This document shows positions 20,889 through 30,660 of a stretch of DNA of 64,000 nt, in pieces. The notes under the pieces are model-generated. The model worked only from the letters and a program-made list of their open reading frames with translations, was not told the DNA's origin and ran no database searches. Location: positions 1 through 64,000 of the forward strand of contig CANGJE010000004.1 of NCBI GenBank assembly GCA_947454305.1. Reading direction: 5' to 3'. A program made the translations under genes and the position numbers. Numbering within the stretch: the stretch's first letter is position 1; each line of letters opens with the position of its first letter. The DNA comes from Oxalobacteraceae bacterium (lineage in GTDB: Bacteria > Pseudomonadota > Gammaproteobacteria > Burkholderiales > Burkholderiaceae_D).

Positions 20889-22148
20889 ATGAATCTGATC
20901 GTTCAGTCCATTGTCGGCTATATCGGATTGCTGGGCATCGCTTGGCTGATCTGCAAAGACAAATCTCACATACAGTGGCGCACTGCGATTTGTGGTGCGC
21001 TACTGCAGTGGGTGTTAGCGCTACTAATTCTCAAACTTCCCGCTGCACAATCGCTATTTGCTTCGTTCAATCAGCTCATGCTCTCGATTGAGCAAGCCAC
21101 TCGTGAAGGCACGTCGCTCGTGTTCGGCTATCTCGGAGGTGCAGCACCACCTTTCGCCGTGAATGCAGGTAGCTCAACGTTCATACTTGCGTTTCAGGCT
21201 TTGCCCATCGTGCTGGTTATGAGCGCTCTTTCCGCTTTGCTGTTTTATTGGCGAGTGCTGCCTTGGCTGGTGTCACACATGAGTACGCTGCTGGAGCGTG
21301 TGATGGGCGTCGGCGGTGCTGTTAGCTTGTCGACCGCAGCGAATGTTTTTCTGGGCATGGTTGAAGCGCCGCTGGTAGTCAAACCCTACCTTGAGAAAGT
21401 CTCACGCGGCGAAATGTTCGTTATCCTCACCGCCGGTATGGCAGGCGTTGCAGGCAGCGTGATGGGGCTGTACGCCGCCATCCTCGGCCCTCTGGTACCG
21501 AATGCACTGGGTCACATACTGGCGGCCTCGTTCATTAGTGCACCTGCCGCCATCATGTTTGCCAGCCTAATGATTCCACATCAGGGCCACGGCACGGGCA
21601 GTGAGCAGATCGCTATTGAATCAGACTATAGCGCCATGTCGGCTATCTACCGAGGCACTGCTGAAGGCCTGCAGCTACTGTTAAACATTATTGCGTGTTT
21701 GATTGTCGCGGTAGCCCTACTGGCGATCATTAATCAACTTCTGGGCTGGGTACCCCATGACGGTTCTGCTTGGTCATTACAACGCCTTCTGGGGCTGTTA
21801 TTGATGCCTATTGCATGGCTAGCGGGCATTCCTTGGGCTGAGGCCGGCACCGCCGGTGCCCTACTGGGTACCAAAACGATTTTGAATGAATTAGTTGCCT
21901 ATATTGATCTGGCCAGACTGCCCGCTGAGAGTCTATCTCCGCGCAGCCGCCTGATCATGACCTACGCCTTGTGCGGCTTTGCCAATATCGGCAGTCTGGG
22001 GATCATGATCGGTGGATTAACCACGATGATCCCCAGCCGTCGCCAAGATATTCTTGAACTCGCCCCCAAGACCCTTATTTCAGGAACACTGGCCACTCTA
22101 TCGTGCGGCGCGGTGGTGGGGTTCATTGATTTATTGAGTCAGACATAA
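20889..22148 (+). CDS. Concentrative nucleoside transporter, NupC family
   Basis: Polytopic; GVGGAVSLSTAANVFLGMVEAPLVVKPYL, CGFANIGSLGIMIGGL. Confidence 0.92.
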   Translation: MNLIVQSIVGYIGLLGIAWLICKDKSHIQWRTAICGALLQWVLALLILKLPAAQSLFASFNQLMLSIEQATREGTSLVFGYLGGAAPPFAVNAGSSTFILAFQALPIVLVMSALSALLFYWRVLPWLVSHMSTLLERVMGVGGAVSLSTAANVFLGMVEAPLVVKPYLEKVSRGEMFVILTAGMAGVAGSVMGLYAAILGPLVPNALGHILAASFISAPAAIMFASLMIPHQGHGTGSEQIAIESDYSAMSAIYRGTAEGLQLLLNIIACLIVAVALLAIINQLLGWVPHDGSAWSLQRLLGLLLMPIAWLAGIPWAEAGTAGALLGTKTILNELVAYIDLARLPAESLSPRSRLIMTYALCGFANIGSLGIMIGGLTTMIPSRRQDILELAPKTLISGTLATLSCGAVVGFIDLLSQT

Positions 22149-22194
22149 AAAGTGGCTTCTGATTTTTTTAAAAACAAATCATGTTAGCCAATTA

Positions 22195-22230
22195 AAAACC
22201 CCGCTAGGTCTTACAACCTAGCGGGGTTTT
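22195..22230. terminator. Bidirectional Rho-independent terminator between convergent genes
   Basis: AAAACCCCGCTAGGTCTTACAACCTAGCGGGGTTTT. Confidence 0.88.
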
Positions 22231-22249
22231 ATTTAAACGATTAACTTGG

Positions 22250-23422
22250 TTACTTCTGTATGGTTTCTAGGAATCCAATAATGCGCTTGATGTCATCATC
22301 CGAAATCGTTCCACCCCAGGTTGGCATACCCATGTCTGGGCGTCCCTTAGTAATTGTGGTGTGAGCCACTTCTTGCCATTTATCAGCATAGCGAATTTTT
22401 AGCTTACGTAAATCACGTTCTTGCTGCGGGCTTGCGCCGTTTTGTCCATGGCAATGTGAGCAGCGGCTATTAAACATCGATTTAGTTTCTTCGATGTTCG
22501 TATCGCTAACTTTTACCATGTTCAAACGAAGATCAACCGCCTCAGAATGAGCGTGTGAAAGTGTTGGCTTATCCGCAAATTTTATGGTGCCTGCAGGAGC
22601 ATGACCACCTGCCACTTGCTGCGTTGTCGTCAACCATGAAGCTTTCGCATCCAGCATTACCGGCGCCGCTTGCGGGAAACCATATTTCTGCTGAAGCTTT
22701 TTAATCTCAGGCTGCAATTCAGTCAGCGCTTGATCAATCTTTTCTTTTAACTCAGGTTTGTTTTTGGAGACCGCCACGGCGATCTGACCATTTAAGCCCT
22801 GACCTGCCACTGGGGTAATCTTCCAACGGTTATTTTGTGTCGTCTTATTTTCAAATCCAGCACTCGGACCCCACAAAATTGCGAGCTCTACTTCGCCTGC
22901 AGCCAGTGCAGCGAATACATCTTCCTGAGTGCGGTAATTACGTGGCTCGAAGCCAGTTTCTGACGACAGCAATACATGCGGAGGTGATCCGTGCAGCACA
23001 CCTACACGTATTCCTTTTAAATCATCCAATGCACTTAATTTAAACGACGCTGGTCCGACAATCGCGTAACCAACATCTAAAAATGCATGAGTTCTTTCTG
23101 CACCTCTGACTTTGTAGTCAGCGGTTGCTGGCAATGCAAAGTAAGCATCGCAGCTGTCCATCGTATTTCGGACAGCGCGACGCTGGTTGTGTGTCAACCA
23201 CCACACGTATTCAACGGAGGTGCCCAAGCGCTTACCCACCATTTCAGCAAGCTCGATATACAGACCCTTATCGGATCCTTCGGACTTACTGAACGGCATA
23301 TTGTCAGGGTCTGAACAAACCTTTAACGGGTCTGCACAGGCCAGTGACATCGACAACATACCGGCAACAATCAACGCAGTCTTCAACGCAGATCTGCATG
23401 GCGTGATAAACGACTTGGGCAT
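22250..23422 (-). CDS. Quinoprotein-associated periplasmic binding protein (XoxJ-like) fused to C-terminal cytochrome c
   Basis: N-terminal LKVCSDPDNMPFS...GIRVGVLHGSPPH; C-terminal CSHCHG heme motif and MGMPTWGG axial Met region. Confidence 0.88.
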   Translation of the reverse strand: MPKSFITPCRSALKTALIVAGMLSMSLACADPLKVCSDPDNMPFSKSEGSDKGLYIELAEMVGKRLGTSVEYVWWLTHNQRRAVRNTMDSCDAYFALPATADYKVRGAERTHAFLDVGYAIVGPASFKLSALDDLKGIRVGVLHGSPPHVLLSSETGFEPRNYRTQEDVFAALAAGEVELAILWGPSAGFENKTTQNNRWKITPVAGQGLNGQIAVAVSKNKPELKEKIDQALTELQPEIKKLQQKYGFPQAAPVMLDAKASWLTTTQQVAGGHAPAGTIKFADKPTLSHAHSEAVDLRLNMVKVSDTNIEETKSMFNSRCSHCHGQNGASPQQERDLRKLKIRYADKWQEVAHTTITKGRPDMGMPTWGGTISDDDIKRIIGFLETIQK

Positions 23423-23437
23423 TACATCAACTCCGTA

Positions 23438-25120
23438 TTAGTTAAGAGCAAAAACAAACATCGTGCCGCCTTCTGGGCTAGCGTTAACCATCTTCTCGCC
23501 AAGCTCGCCGAAGAAAGCTGGGATCGATTGGGTACGGCCTGAAACAACAGCCACGTATTGTTTGCCATCGATTACATACGTCATCGGAGCAGCAGTGATA
23601 CCGGAACCGGTATTGAACTGCCAGAGGACCTTGCCAGTTTTTGCATCAAATGCACGGAACATGCCTTGGATGTCACCAGCAAATACCAGACCCGATGCCG
23701 TAGTCATCGTGCCGCCATTAAATGGCAGGGAGTTTTTCTGGAACCAGACTTCTTTTTGCTTCACTGGATCCCAAGCTTTCAGTCCACCACCGTGACCGCC
23801 AGGGCCCATCTTGCCGAGATCAAAGTTCACGGAGAGATAGAACTGACCGCGCTTGTAATCTTCCTGAATGCCTTCCATGTCCATGCAAAGGTTGATCGTT
23901 GGAATATAAACAAGACCAGTCTGCTTGTTGTAGCTCATAGGCATCCAGTTTTTGCCACCGATCAGATTCGGGCAAACATTCGATGCTTTACGCTTCAAAC
24001 CAGGACGCTTGCTGTTACCTGGAGCTTCGATAGGCGAACCTGTTTTCAGGTCAATGCCAGTCGCCCAGTTAACACCGTCAACGAACTGCTTAGCTGACAG
24101 CAATTTGCCGTTAGCGCGATCGATAACGTAGAAGAAACCATTACGGTTAGCTTGCATGATGACTGGAGTTGTCTTGCCTTCGATAGGCAGATCAGCAAAC
24201 ACCAGTTCATTTACACCGTCGTAGTCCCATGCATCATGTGGTGTGAACTGATAGTGCCACTGGATGTTGCCAGTGTCAGGATTCAGAGCCACTACAGAAG
24301 CGGTGTACAGGTTTGAGAACTTGCCCACGTCGGAGCTGTCGTTACCACGAATAACAGCTGACCAAGGAGCTGGGTTCGATGTGCCGTAGTAAACGAGGTT
24401 CAACTTAGGATCGTAAGAACCGATGAACCAAGCTGCGCCGCCGCCATGCTTAGCGGAGTCACCCTTCCATGTGTCGGCATTCTTTTCACCGGCTTGTGGC
24501 ACGGTGTTAGTACGCCAAACTTCTTTACCTGTGTTCTGATCATAAGCAACCAGAGCACCAACTACGCCGTACTCACCACCACCGAAACCAGTGATCACCA
24601 AGTTTTTGGCGATTGTAGGAGGCGAAGTGATCACAGTACCTTGGGTGTAATCGACAACTGTCGATGTCCACAGTTCTTTACCAGTTTTTGCATCCAGAGC
24701 TGTCAGCTTAGCGTCTAGGCGACCAAAGAAGATCTTGCCGTTAGCGTGAGCTACACCGCGGCTGTTAACGTCGCAGCAAGCAAACTGATCAACGTTCTTT
24801 GGCATCTCTGGCGAATGACGCCATTTGACTTCACCCGTTTTTGCATTCACTGCGAACACGTTCTTAGGACCAAACGATGATGTGACATACATCGTGTCGC
24901 CAACCAGAATCGGTGTCGATTCTTGCGAGCGGTTAGTACCGAGTTGAAGTGCCCACTTAACTTGCAGGTTGTTGACGTTAGCTGCAGTAACTTGTTTGGC
25001 CTCGCTGTAACGCGTATTGCCAGTGTCACCACCGTAGACGCCCCAACCTTCAGCTGCGTTTGCCAGCTGAGCCGAAGCCAGCATGACGGCTGCTGTCATG
25101 AGTTTTTTTGATAGTTTCAT
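23438..25120 (-). CDS. PQQ-dependent methanol/ethanol-type dehydrogenase, lanthanide-type active site (start MKLSKK at 25120)
   Basis: Vicinal disulfide FACCDVNSRG; TPHDAWDYDGVNE with the extra Asp of Ln-dependent enzymes; repeated propeller motifs. Confidence 0.92.
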   Translation of the reverse strand: MKLSKKLMTAAVMLASAQLANAAEGWGVYGGDTGNTRYSEAKQVTAANVNNLQVKWALQLGTNRSQESTPILVGDTMYVTSSFGPKNVFAVNAKTGEVKWRHSPEMPKNVDQFACCDVNSRGVAHANGKIFFGRLDAKLTALDAKTGKELWTSTVVDYTQGTVITSPPTIAKNLVITGFGGGEYGVVGALVAYDQNTGKEVWRTNTVPQAGEKNADTWKGDSAKHGGGAAWFIGSYDPKLNLVYYGTSNPAPWSAVIRGNDSSDVGKFSNLYTASVVALNPDTGNIQWHYQFTPHDAWDYDGVNELVFADLPIEGKTTPVIMQANRNGFFYVIDRANGKLLSAKQFVDGVNWATGIDLKTGSPIEAPGNSKRPGLKRKASNVCPNLIGGKNWMPMSYNKQTGLVYIPTINLCMDMEGIQEDYKRGQFYLSVNFDLGKMGPGGHGGGLKAWDPVKQKEVWFQKNSLPFNGGTMTTASGLVFAGDIQGMFRAFDAKTGKVLWQFNTGSGITAAPMTYVIDGKQYVAVVSGRTQSIPAFFGELGEKMVNASPEGGTMFVFALN

Positions 25121-25565
25121 TTTGTCTCCATCCAGTTCGTTCATTAAAACGAATCGACATTTTAAATATGACAAGACCCCAACTGACTCCTTGCCATCTC
25201 ATACACAACCCTTACTTAAGTGCTTTTTTAGAAACAACCACCAATTTATCAAAAAGCACCTATCAGGCCAGCGGATAATACAAGTAATCATGAAAAAATC
25301 AACCAATACATAGCCAAAAAATTCAGCTATTTGCAAAATAAATCTGCAAAAAATTCAGTACCAATATTAAAAAATAAATCGTGTAATTTCCGAGTAAGTT
25401 TCACGCAAATTTAGCGACTAAAATCGCAAAAAAAATGTAAATTACTCGTAAGTCTTTATTCATCCTGACCGGAAATAATCGTGCGAACGCACGCTCAGTT
25501 TTTTGCGGTACAGCATATGAGGTTTACACACATCAGAATGACATTTTAAGAGGCAGGGACGCTGT

Positions 25566-26867
25566 TCAACAGGGCGCTATTTGAGGCTGGCAAGGCGCCA
25601 GATTTTGATTAGTGGTAGGGTAGGCCTTAGTCCAAACACGCGGAATAAAATCCGTTAATCCCGTTTCTTCGCGCTCGAGTAAAACTGGTCCATCAACGAT
25701 GGGTAATTGAGGGGTCAATCCAGAGACATCCACACGACTCAATCTCTGCATCCAAAAAATATTAATCGTGCCTGAGTCTAGTGATTGCGAAAAAATTAAA
25801 TCCAGCATTTTTTTAGCTTGTAGATGACCTAAATCAGCGGCTTTTCTGTAAAGACGAATCGCCTCAACATAGTTAATAGGTATACCTTCACCTCGGTGAT
25901 AACGGCGAGCTTGCAGCCAACTGGATTCAGCCAATTCATTGCGATCTAAACCAGATTGCGGTCGTGCAGCAATAGATTTCGCATCAATAATTTCTGCTCT
26001 AATGTGGCTAGCATTATTCGATACGATGCTGGAGTTTTGCTCGGCAAAGACAAAATGCTGCAGCGCTTCATTCAACTGATTTTTTGCAGCACTCTCTATC
26101 CCCAGCTCTATGTGAGCATGGATGTCGCCGGCATTAGCCGCTTCAACTAGTAATTTGTGGTGTGGGATTTGGTCGATGGCGGACTTAGCATCCGCGTCAT
26201 TCTGTAAGTCTAGCGGTGCCGATTTCGTTCGTGCTAGCCATTCGAAATACAGCGCCCGTCCGCGATTCACTTTAGACAGTTGAGTTCGCCAGTAGCGCGC
26301 CTTCGCCAAATCGGGCGGCATACCGCACCCGACCATCTCGCACCACGCGAGACCCGCGCTCGCCATTTTTTCACCCTGCTGCCACGCAATTTGAAACCAT
26401 GACTTAGCGCGCTTCACGTCGGCCGGTAAACCTCGACCGTGTAAAGTCAGTAAACCCATAATCCAGGCCGCATTCGCCTGCTCGGGCTTGGATAGTTTTG
26501 AGGCTTTGTTCGCATTTTCAGCTTGCGCAGCCAATACCGACAATCGATCCAACTCGATTTTTTGCGCTGTCGAGATCGGGTCCCTATCAATATCAGCAAC
26601 CTCAGGCCCTGATGAGCGTGCAGGCGTATCTAGCAGAGGAACATTAAAAGCGAGTTCAGAGCACTCTTTGGTGCTTTCCCACTGCGCGTCATTACTATTC
26701 AGATCGGTACAGGCATAGGGTGTATTCGATAACGGTGTATTTGCAATCGCACTCGATACCGCGCTCATGAAGAAAAAAACGATGAGTAGAAGTTCACGAA
26801 AAATACTTTTCTCGTCAAATAAACTCATGGCAAGCAATGAAGGGGTTAACGTGACCTGCCATTTCAT
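25566..26867 (-). CDS. Exported Sel1-like repeat protein
   Basis: GLLTLHGRGLPADVKRAKSWFQIAWQQG and YHRGEGIPINYVEAIRLYRKAADLGHLQAKKML; 4-nt overlap with upstream gene. Confidence 0.8.
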   Translation of the reverse strand: MKWQVTLTPSLLAMSLFDEKSIFRELLLIVFFFMSAVSSAIANTPLSNTPYACTDLNSNDAQWESTKECSELAFNVPLLDTPARSSGPEVADIDRDPISTAQKIELDRLSVLAAQAENANKASKLSKPEQANAAWIMGLLTLHGRGLPADVKRAKSWFQIAWQQGEKMASAGLAWCEMVGCGMPPDLAKARYWRTQLSKVNRGRALYFEWLARTKSAPLDLQNDADAKSAIDQIPHHKLLVEAANAGDIHAHIELGIESAAKNQLNEALQHFVFAEQNSSIVSNNASHIRAEIIDAKSIAARPQSGLDRNELAESSWLQARRYHRGEGIPINYVEAIRLYRKAADLGHLQAKKMLDLIFSQSLDSGTINIFWMQRLSRVDVSGLTPQLPIVDGPVLLEREETGLTDFIPRVWTKAYPTTNQNLAPCQPQIAPC

Positions 26868-28558
26868 TTGGCAGGCTTAGTCGTTTTCTTAGGAATCACA
26901 TCCCAATAAATCGCCGAATAACTAAATTGGTCATTTAATTTACTGGTATATCGCTGCAATAAATCTGGCAAGCCCGCCACATTCGGCAGTGGGGTTAATC
27001 CAGCCACTTGCAAATCTTCACCTAACTTGGGATACACATCCTCATCCGTCGCGATACATAGCAAGCCCTCTTTACCCGGAGCAGCAGCATCAATCGCATA
27101 ACCCGGGTTGGGACTCATCCAATCCGGCATACGCAAGGTCTGCCCGGCCGACAGCACGGCCCTTGGAGAGATGGCGTTCGGCAGTAATCGCATGACTGAA
27201 CCAGACGAATTACTTAGGTAGCAGTACAAGTAAGAGGAACGAGAGACAGTCGCAGAGAGAAAAATTTGCTCTCCCACTTCGAATTTAGTTCGTCCCATTA
27301 AAATATTTTCTATTTGCAGATCAATGGTGCGCTTTTCTTCACTTTCACCAAATGATTTTCCTGAGCTTGAGGACTGTGCCACCACATTCACTGATTTGGC
27401 TTTTGCTTTGCTCGGCGCCCAACCATAACTCACCAAATTACCTTTTCTATCCAAGGACACATAGTCCCGCAGTACGCGCTCGTACGTAGTGAAATCAACG
27501 GCACCCGTCACTACCATGCCATGGTCAGCTTGAAATTTACCTAAGGCTCGACGAAAACTCATATCGCTAATGTCACCATCACCTGATTTTTTATCTAAAT
27601 AGCCTTTAGACATTAAGGAAGTTTGTATCAAATTACGATGAATCGCAGCATCGCCTTCGTCATACCAATCACGTAATTGTCTTTGAAAACTAGGATGATT
27701 TTGCTCCAGCGTTAAACACTGCCAGTAAGGCACCCTTGCCCACTTGCCGGTAAGTTCAATGACAGCTAATTCAACCAATGTTCTCACCGCCGCACCTGAA
27801 CCTTGAGCGTAATCGCGGCCCACATTAAATTGCAAACCATAGTCCCTAATTCGGCCCGCCAAATCTAAACCTTGCCCGCCCGTACCCATGATGACTTCAT
27901 TAGCTGAATCCAATCCGGGGATTAAGGTTCGCGTACGAAAATCGCCAAGATGCAATTCCAAACCAATGATCGATGCATTTCTATTTTGGCTGTAACCCGC
28001 ATCAAAATTGGTGTCTGAAATACCGGCCTGATTACGATTAATCAGAACGTTTTGATCTAAAAAGGCAATCGCTCCAGAGATGTACAGTGACGGCCGCTGT
28101 AACTGAATTTGATTGTTATTGAGAAGGATGTTGGTTAAATTTTGTACGGTGTCTTGGCGAATAAGTTCGACTTCATAATCAACATAGCGAAATGTATTAC
28201 TGGTTCGCGACATTTGCAGCAACGCCGTAATGATCATATCCTTGGTCGCAACTGGTGCGCGTGTTGAATAATCAGGAATGATTTTGCTAGTAATTAAGGT
28301 CGACGGCACTTCTGCATCGCGTAGCATTTTGTCCATGCAATCAAGTGAATCTGAAAAACTCGACATTGATCGCACGGGCCTAACCGTTGGACGACCATTC
28401 ACATTGGCATAACTTTGGAACGACGCGTCTTTGCGCGCATCCATAGGAGTACTACATGAAATCAGAAATAAAACTGAGGCAACTGAAGCAATCGTGAGAA
28501 GTCGTTGAAGAATAGGTTGTTGGCTAGCTGTCGATGGTTGTTGTTTTACTTTATTCAT
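26864..28558 (-). CDS. CsgG/HfaB-like outer-membrane lipoprotein with peptidoglycan-binding and DUF4384-like domains
   Basis: Lipobox LISCS; CsgG-like GLQFNVGRDYAQGSGAAVRTLVELAVIELTGKW; PG_binding_1-like MSFRRALGKFQADHGMVVTGAVDFTTYERV; C-terminal DUF4384-like domain. Confidence 0.75.
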   Translation of the reverse strand: MNKVKQQPSTASQQPILQRLLTIASVASVLFLISCSTPMDARKDASFQSYANVNGRPTVRPVRSMSSFSDSLDCMDKMLRDAEVPSTLITSKIIPDYSTRAPVATKDMIITALLQMSRTSNTFRYVDYEVELIRQDTVQNLTNILLNNNQIQLQRPSLYISGAIAFLDQNVLINRNQAGISDTNFDAGYSQNRNASIIGLELHLGDFRTRTLIPGLDSANEVIMGTGGQGLDLAGRIRDYGLQFNVGRDYAQGSGAAVRTLVELAVIELTGKWARVPYWQCLTLEQNHPSFQRQLRDWYDEGDAAIHRNLIQTSLMSKGYLDKKSGDGDISDMSFRRALGKFQADHGMVVTGAVDFTTYERVLRDYVSLDRKGNLVSYGWAPSKAKAKSVNVVAQSSSSGKSFGESEEKRTIDLQIENILMGRTKFEVGEQIFLSATVSRSSYLYCYLSNSSGSVMRLLPNAISPRAVLSAGQTLRMPDWMSPNPGYAIDAAAPGKEGLLCIATDEDVYPKLGEDLQVAGLTPLPNVAGLPDLLQRYTSKLNDQFSYSAIYWDVIPKKTTKPAK

Positions 28559-28591
28559 GCGTAGAACTTCCAATTATTATTGTTGAATAAT

Positions 28592-29011
28592 CTAGCGGCA
28601 AATATTTACCAGATCACCTTTCAACACCACAATTTGATCTTGCGGCATGGCTCCAAATTTGCCCGCTGAATTCGATGCGGCCGCAATCGTGCTACCCACA
28701 TCTTGGATACACGTCTTTCTAAAGCCATCAGTAATGGTGGTGGTCTTTACATCTTTATCTGTAAATATTCCCGTGGTATCAATCGAATAGGCCTTTGCCT
28801 CGTATCTCGCTATTCGCGCGTCCATCCATGCCGGGACTCCCGTTGAATTCTGTAACGGTGTTGATCGCATCGTATTATTTAGTGGAAGCATGTTAACGAC
28901 GACTTTTTCATTTAAATGCACAGGATCTTCTCCCGGTGCTAACTGAGCGTTGGCAAGAATCGGCGCTAGCAAAAGAAAGGATAATTTCACTGCCAAATGA
29001 TTAAGCTGCAT
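28592..29011 (-). CDS. Small exported protein of unknown function
   Basis: Signal peptide LSFLLLAPILANAQ; co-directional with the CsgG-like gene. Confidence 0.6.
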   Translation of the reverse strand: MQLNHLAVKLSFLLLAPILANAQLAPGEDPVHLNEKVVVNMLPLNNTMRSTPLQNSTGVPAWMDARIARYEAKAYSIDTTGIFTDKDVKTTTITDGFRKTCIQDVGSTIAAASNSAGKFGAMPQDQIVVLKGDLVNICR

Positions 29012-29085
29012 TTACATATCCTTTCAATAGATGGCGAAGTCACCACGATTAACGCAGTAACCTCGCCATAGAACTTCAAGAGAAA

Positions 29086-29559
29086 TTAATGATGCGAATC
29101 CGACATAGAATTAAGGCAGGTAATGCAGTTGGTATTCGAGGCAAAATTTTGTATTGCCTGAGCTCCATTTGTTGCACTGTTAATTGCGCCTGAATTAGTA
29201 AAAACAGCGAGTTGGTATGTTGTGGTGTACAAACCGGGGCCACCCGCGTTGGAGGCCATATTTTGCGTCGCATGACCGCCATGGCTGCTGTGGTTCGAAA
29301 TATAAGAATTTGTCGCACTGAAAGTTTGGTCTTGTGTATTTGAGCTAGTAAACGTACCTGCATTGGTTGCGAAGTTTTGCTCCGATGCGCTGCCCATTCC
29401 ATCACTGGTATTCATAGTTGAGGTATTTACAGTGATTGTGGTTTGGGACGTTGGATTGCCACCGCCACTGCCACCACCACCGCCGCCACCGCCACCACTG
29501 CCATTTGCTAGCGCGATTGAACTCATAGCGACCAATCCGATCATTACTAATGCTTTCAT
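29086..29559 (-). CDS. Secreted Gly-rich protein with 38-residue Q/N repeats (candidate amyloid subunit)
   Basis: Signal peptide, Gly tract, then QNFATNAG / QNMASNAG / QNFASNTN with Gln at residues 61, 99 and 137. Confidence 0.65.
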   Translation of the reverse strand: MKALVMIGLVAMSSIALANGSGGGGGGGGGSGGGNPTSQTTITVNTSTMNTSDGMGSASEQNFATNAGTFTSSNTQDQTFSATNSYISNHSSHGGHATQNMASNAGGPGLYTTTYQLAVFTNSGAINSATNGAQAIQNFASNTNCITCLNSMSDSHH

Positions 29560-29945
29560 GTCATTTCCCTTCAGAAAAGTTTTGTCGAAGTAAATTTGTT
29601 TTATCGTCCATGCCTGAGTGAGCCATTAACCTTCGAACCGATTCATCATGCGAGGTCCCCCGATCAACAACACGGTGCAAATTTACTAACTTTTTTTAGG
29701 TAATTACGAGCAATGAATCGTTCTGTGATTAATATCAATCTGCACGAATGGAAAGCCCAATTTCGGTGAGATAACAACCAATGCACTATTGTTTTTTGAC
29801 CAAAGCTCGTCAGAAAAAAAACGTAGCCCGGACAGGTGCCGGAAAAAACGGGAGTGGAATACTGCAGAAGATGGAGTATGCGAAGCGTCTTCAGCTACGC
29901 ATACCAAGAATGAAAACCAGCTTAGTTAAGCTTAGTTAAGCTTAC

Positions 29946-30659
29946 TTACTTAAACTCGGTCAGGGTCATACGCAGCACTCCACCTTGAAAGAAACGCGCT
30001 GTCGTCGGTTCTTTGCGCTCGAGCTGAACTAATCCAACACCGGGGCAATACCACTCACGACTTTCAATCGGAATGGGTTTGTACGTCATTTCGCTTTCTA
30101 CCCAAAGATTGATAGGAGCGATTCCCTTAGTGATCAAGCAGCCACTGAAATCGCCCGCTGGAGTTTTTACGGCCTGACCGGTAGCTTCAATTACAAAATC
30201 CATTGTCAGGTTGCGGAATTTATCCACGTATTTGAATTCAGGCGGCCATTCACTGCGACGTTTTAAAAAATAGGGCATCGTTGGAATAGACCATTTTTCT
30301 TCTGGACTCAGCTTTGCAGGAATCACGGTGCGTGGCGCAGCATCCAGAATTGCGGTTTTTGAAGCTGGGCCGCGGCTAGCGATTCGATACACCCCTTTTT
30401 CGTCCGAGCGCAACCAGTACTCATTACCCGAATCACTGCGTCGACGCCAGGCTTCTGTGCCATTAATATCGTGGCGACCACGATTAGTGATGGTGAGCGT
30501 CGATACATCGACAAAACCCTCGGGATCATCGAAACGCGTCTCGACCTTATATACCCAGCGCAGCCCATCGGCTAATGGGAAAAAAGAATTTTCACGCGCT
30601 GGCTTTTCACAAGCACTCAACACCAGCAACGCCGCTACTCCTATTAATAGTCGTCGCAT
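29946..30659 (-). CDS. Putative lipoprotein of unknown function
   Basis: Start MRRLLIGVAALLVLSACEK with lipobox LSAC. Confidence 0.65.
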   Translation of the reverse strand: MRRLLIGVAALLVLSACEKPARENSFFPLADGLRWVYKVETRFDDPEGFVDVSTLTITNRGRHDINGTEAWRRRSDSGNEYWLRSDEKGVYRIASRGPASKTAILDAAPRTVIPAKLSPEEKWSIPTMPYFLKRRSEWPPEFKYVDKFRNLTMDFVIEATGQAVKTPAGDFSGCLITKGIAPINLWVESEMTYKPIPIESREWYCPGVGLVQLERKEPTTARFFQGGVLRMTLTEFK

Positions 30660-30660
30660 A

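Noticed and set aside
28592-29011. CsgF or CsgE assignment for the small exported protein
   Set aside because: No recognisable CsgE/CsgF motif; kept as unknown.
29363-29593. Poly-proline ORF on the + strand
   Set aside because: It is the antisense of the Gly tract in the 29086-29559 protein.
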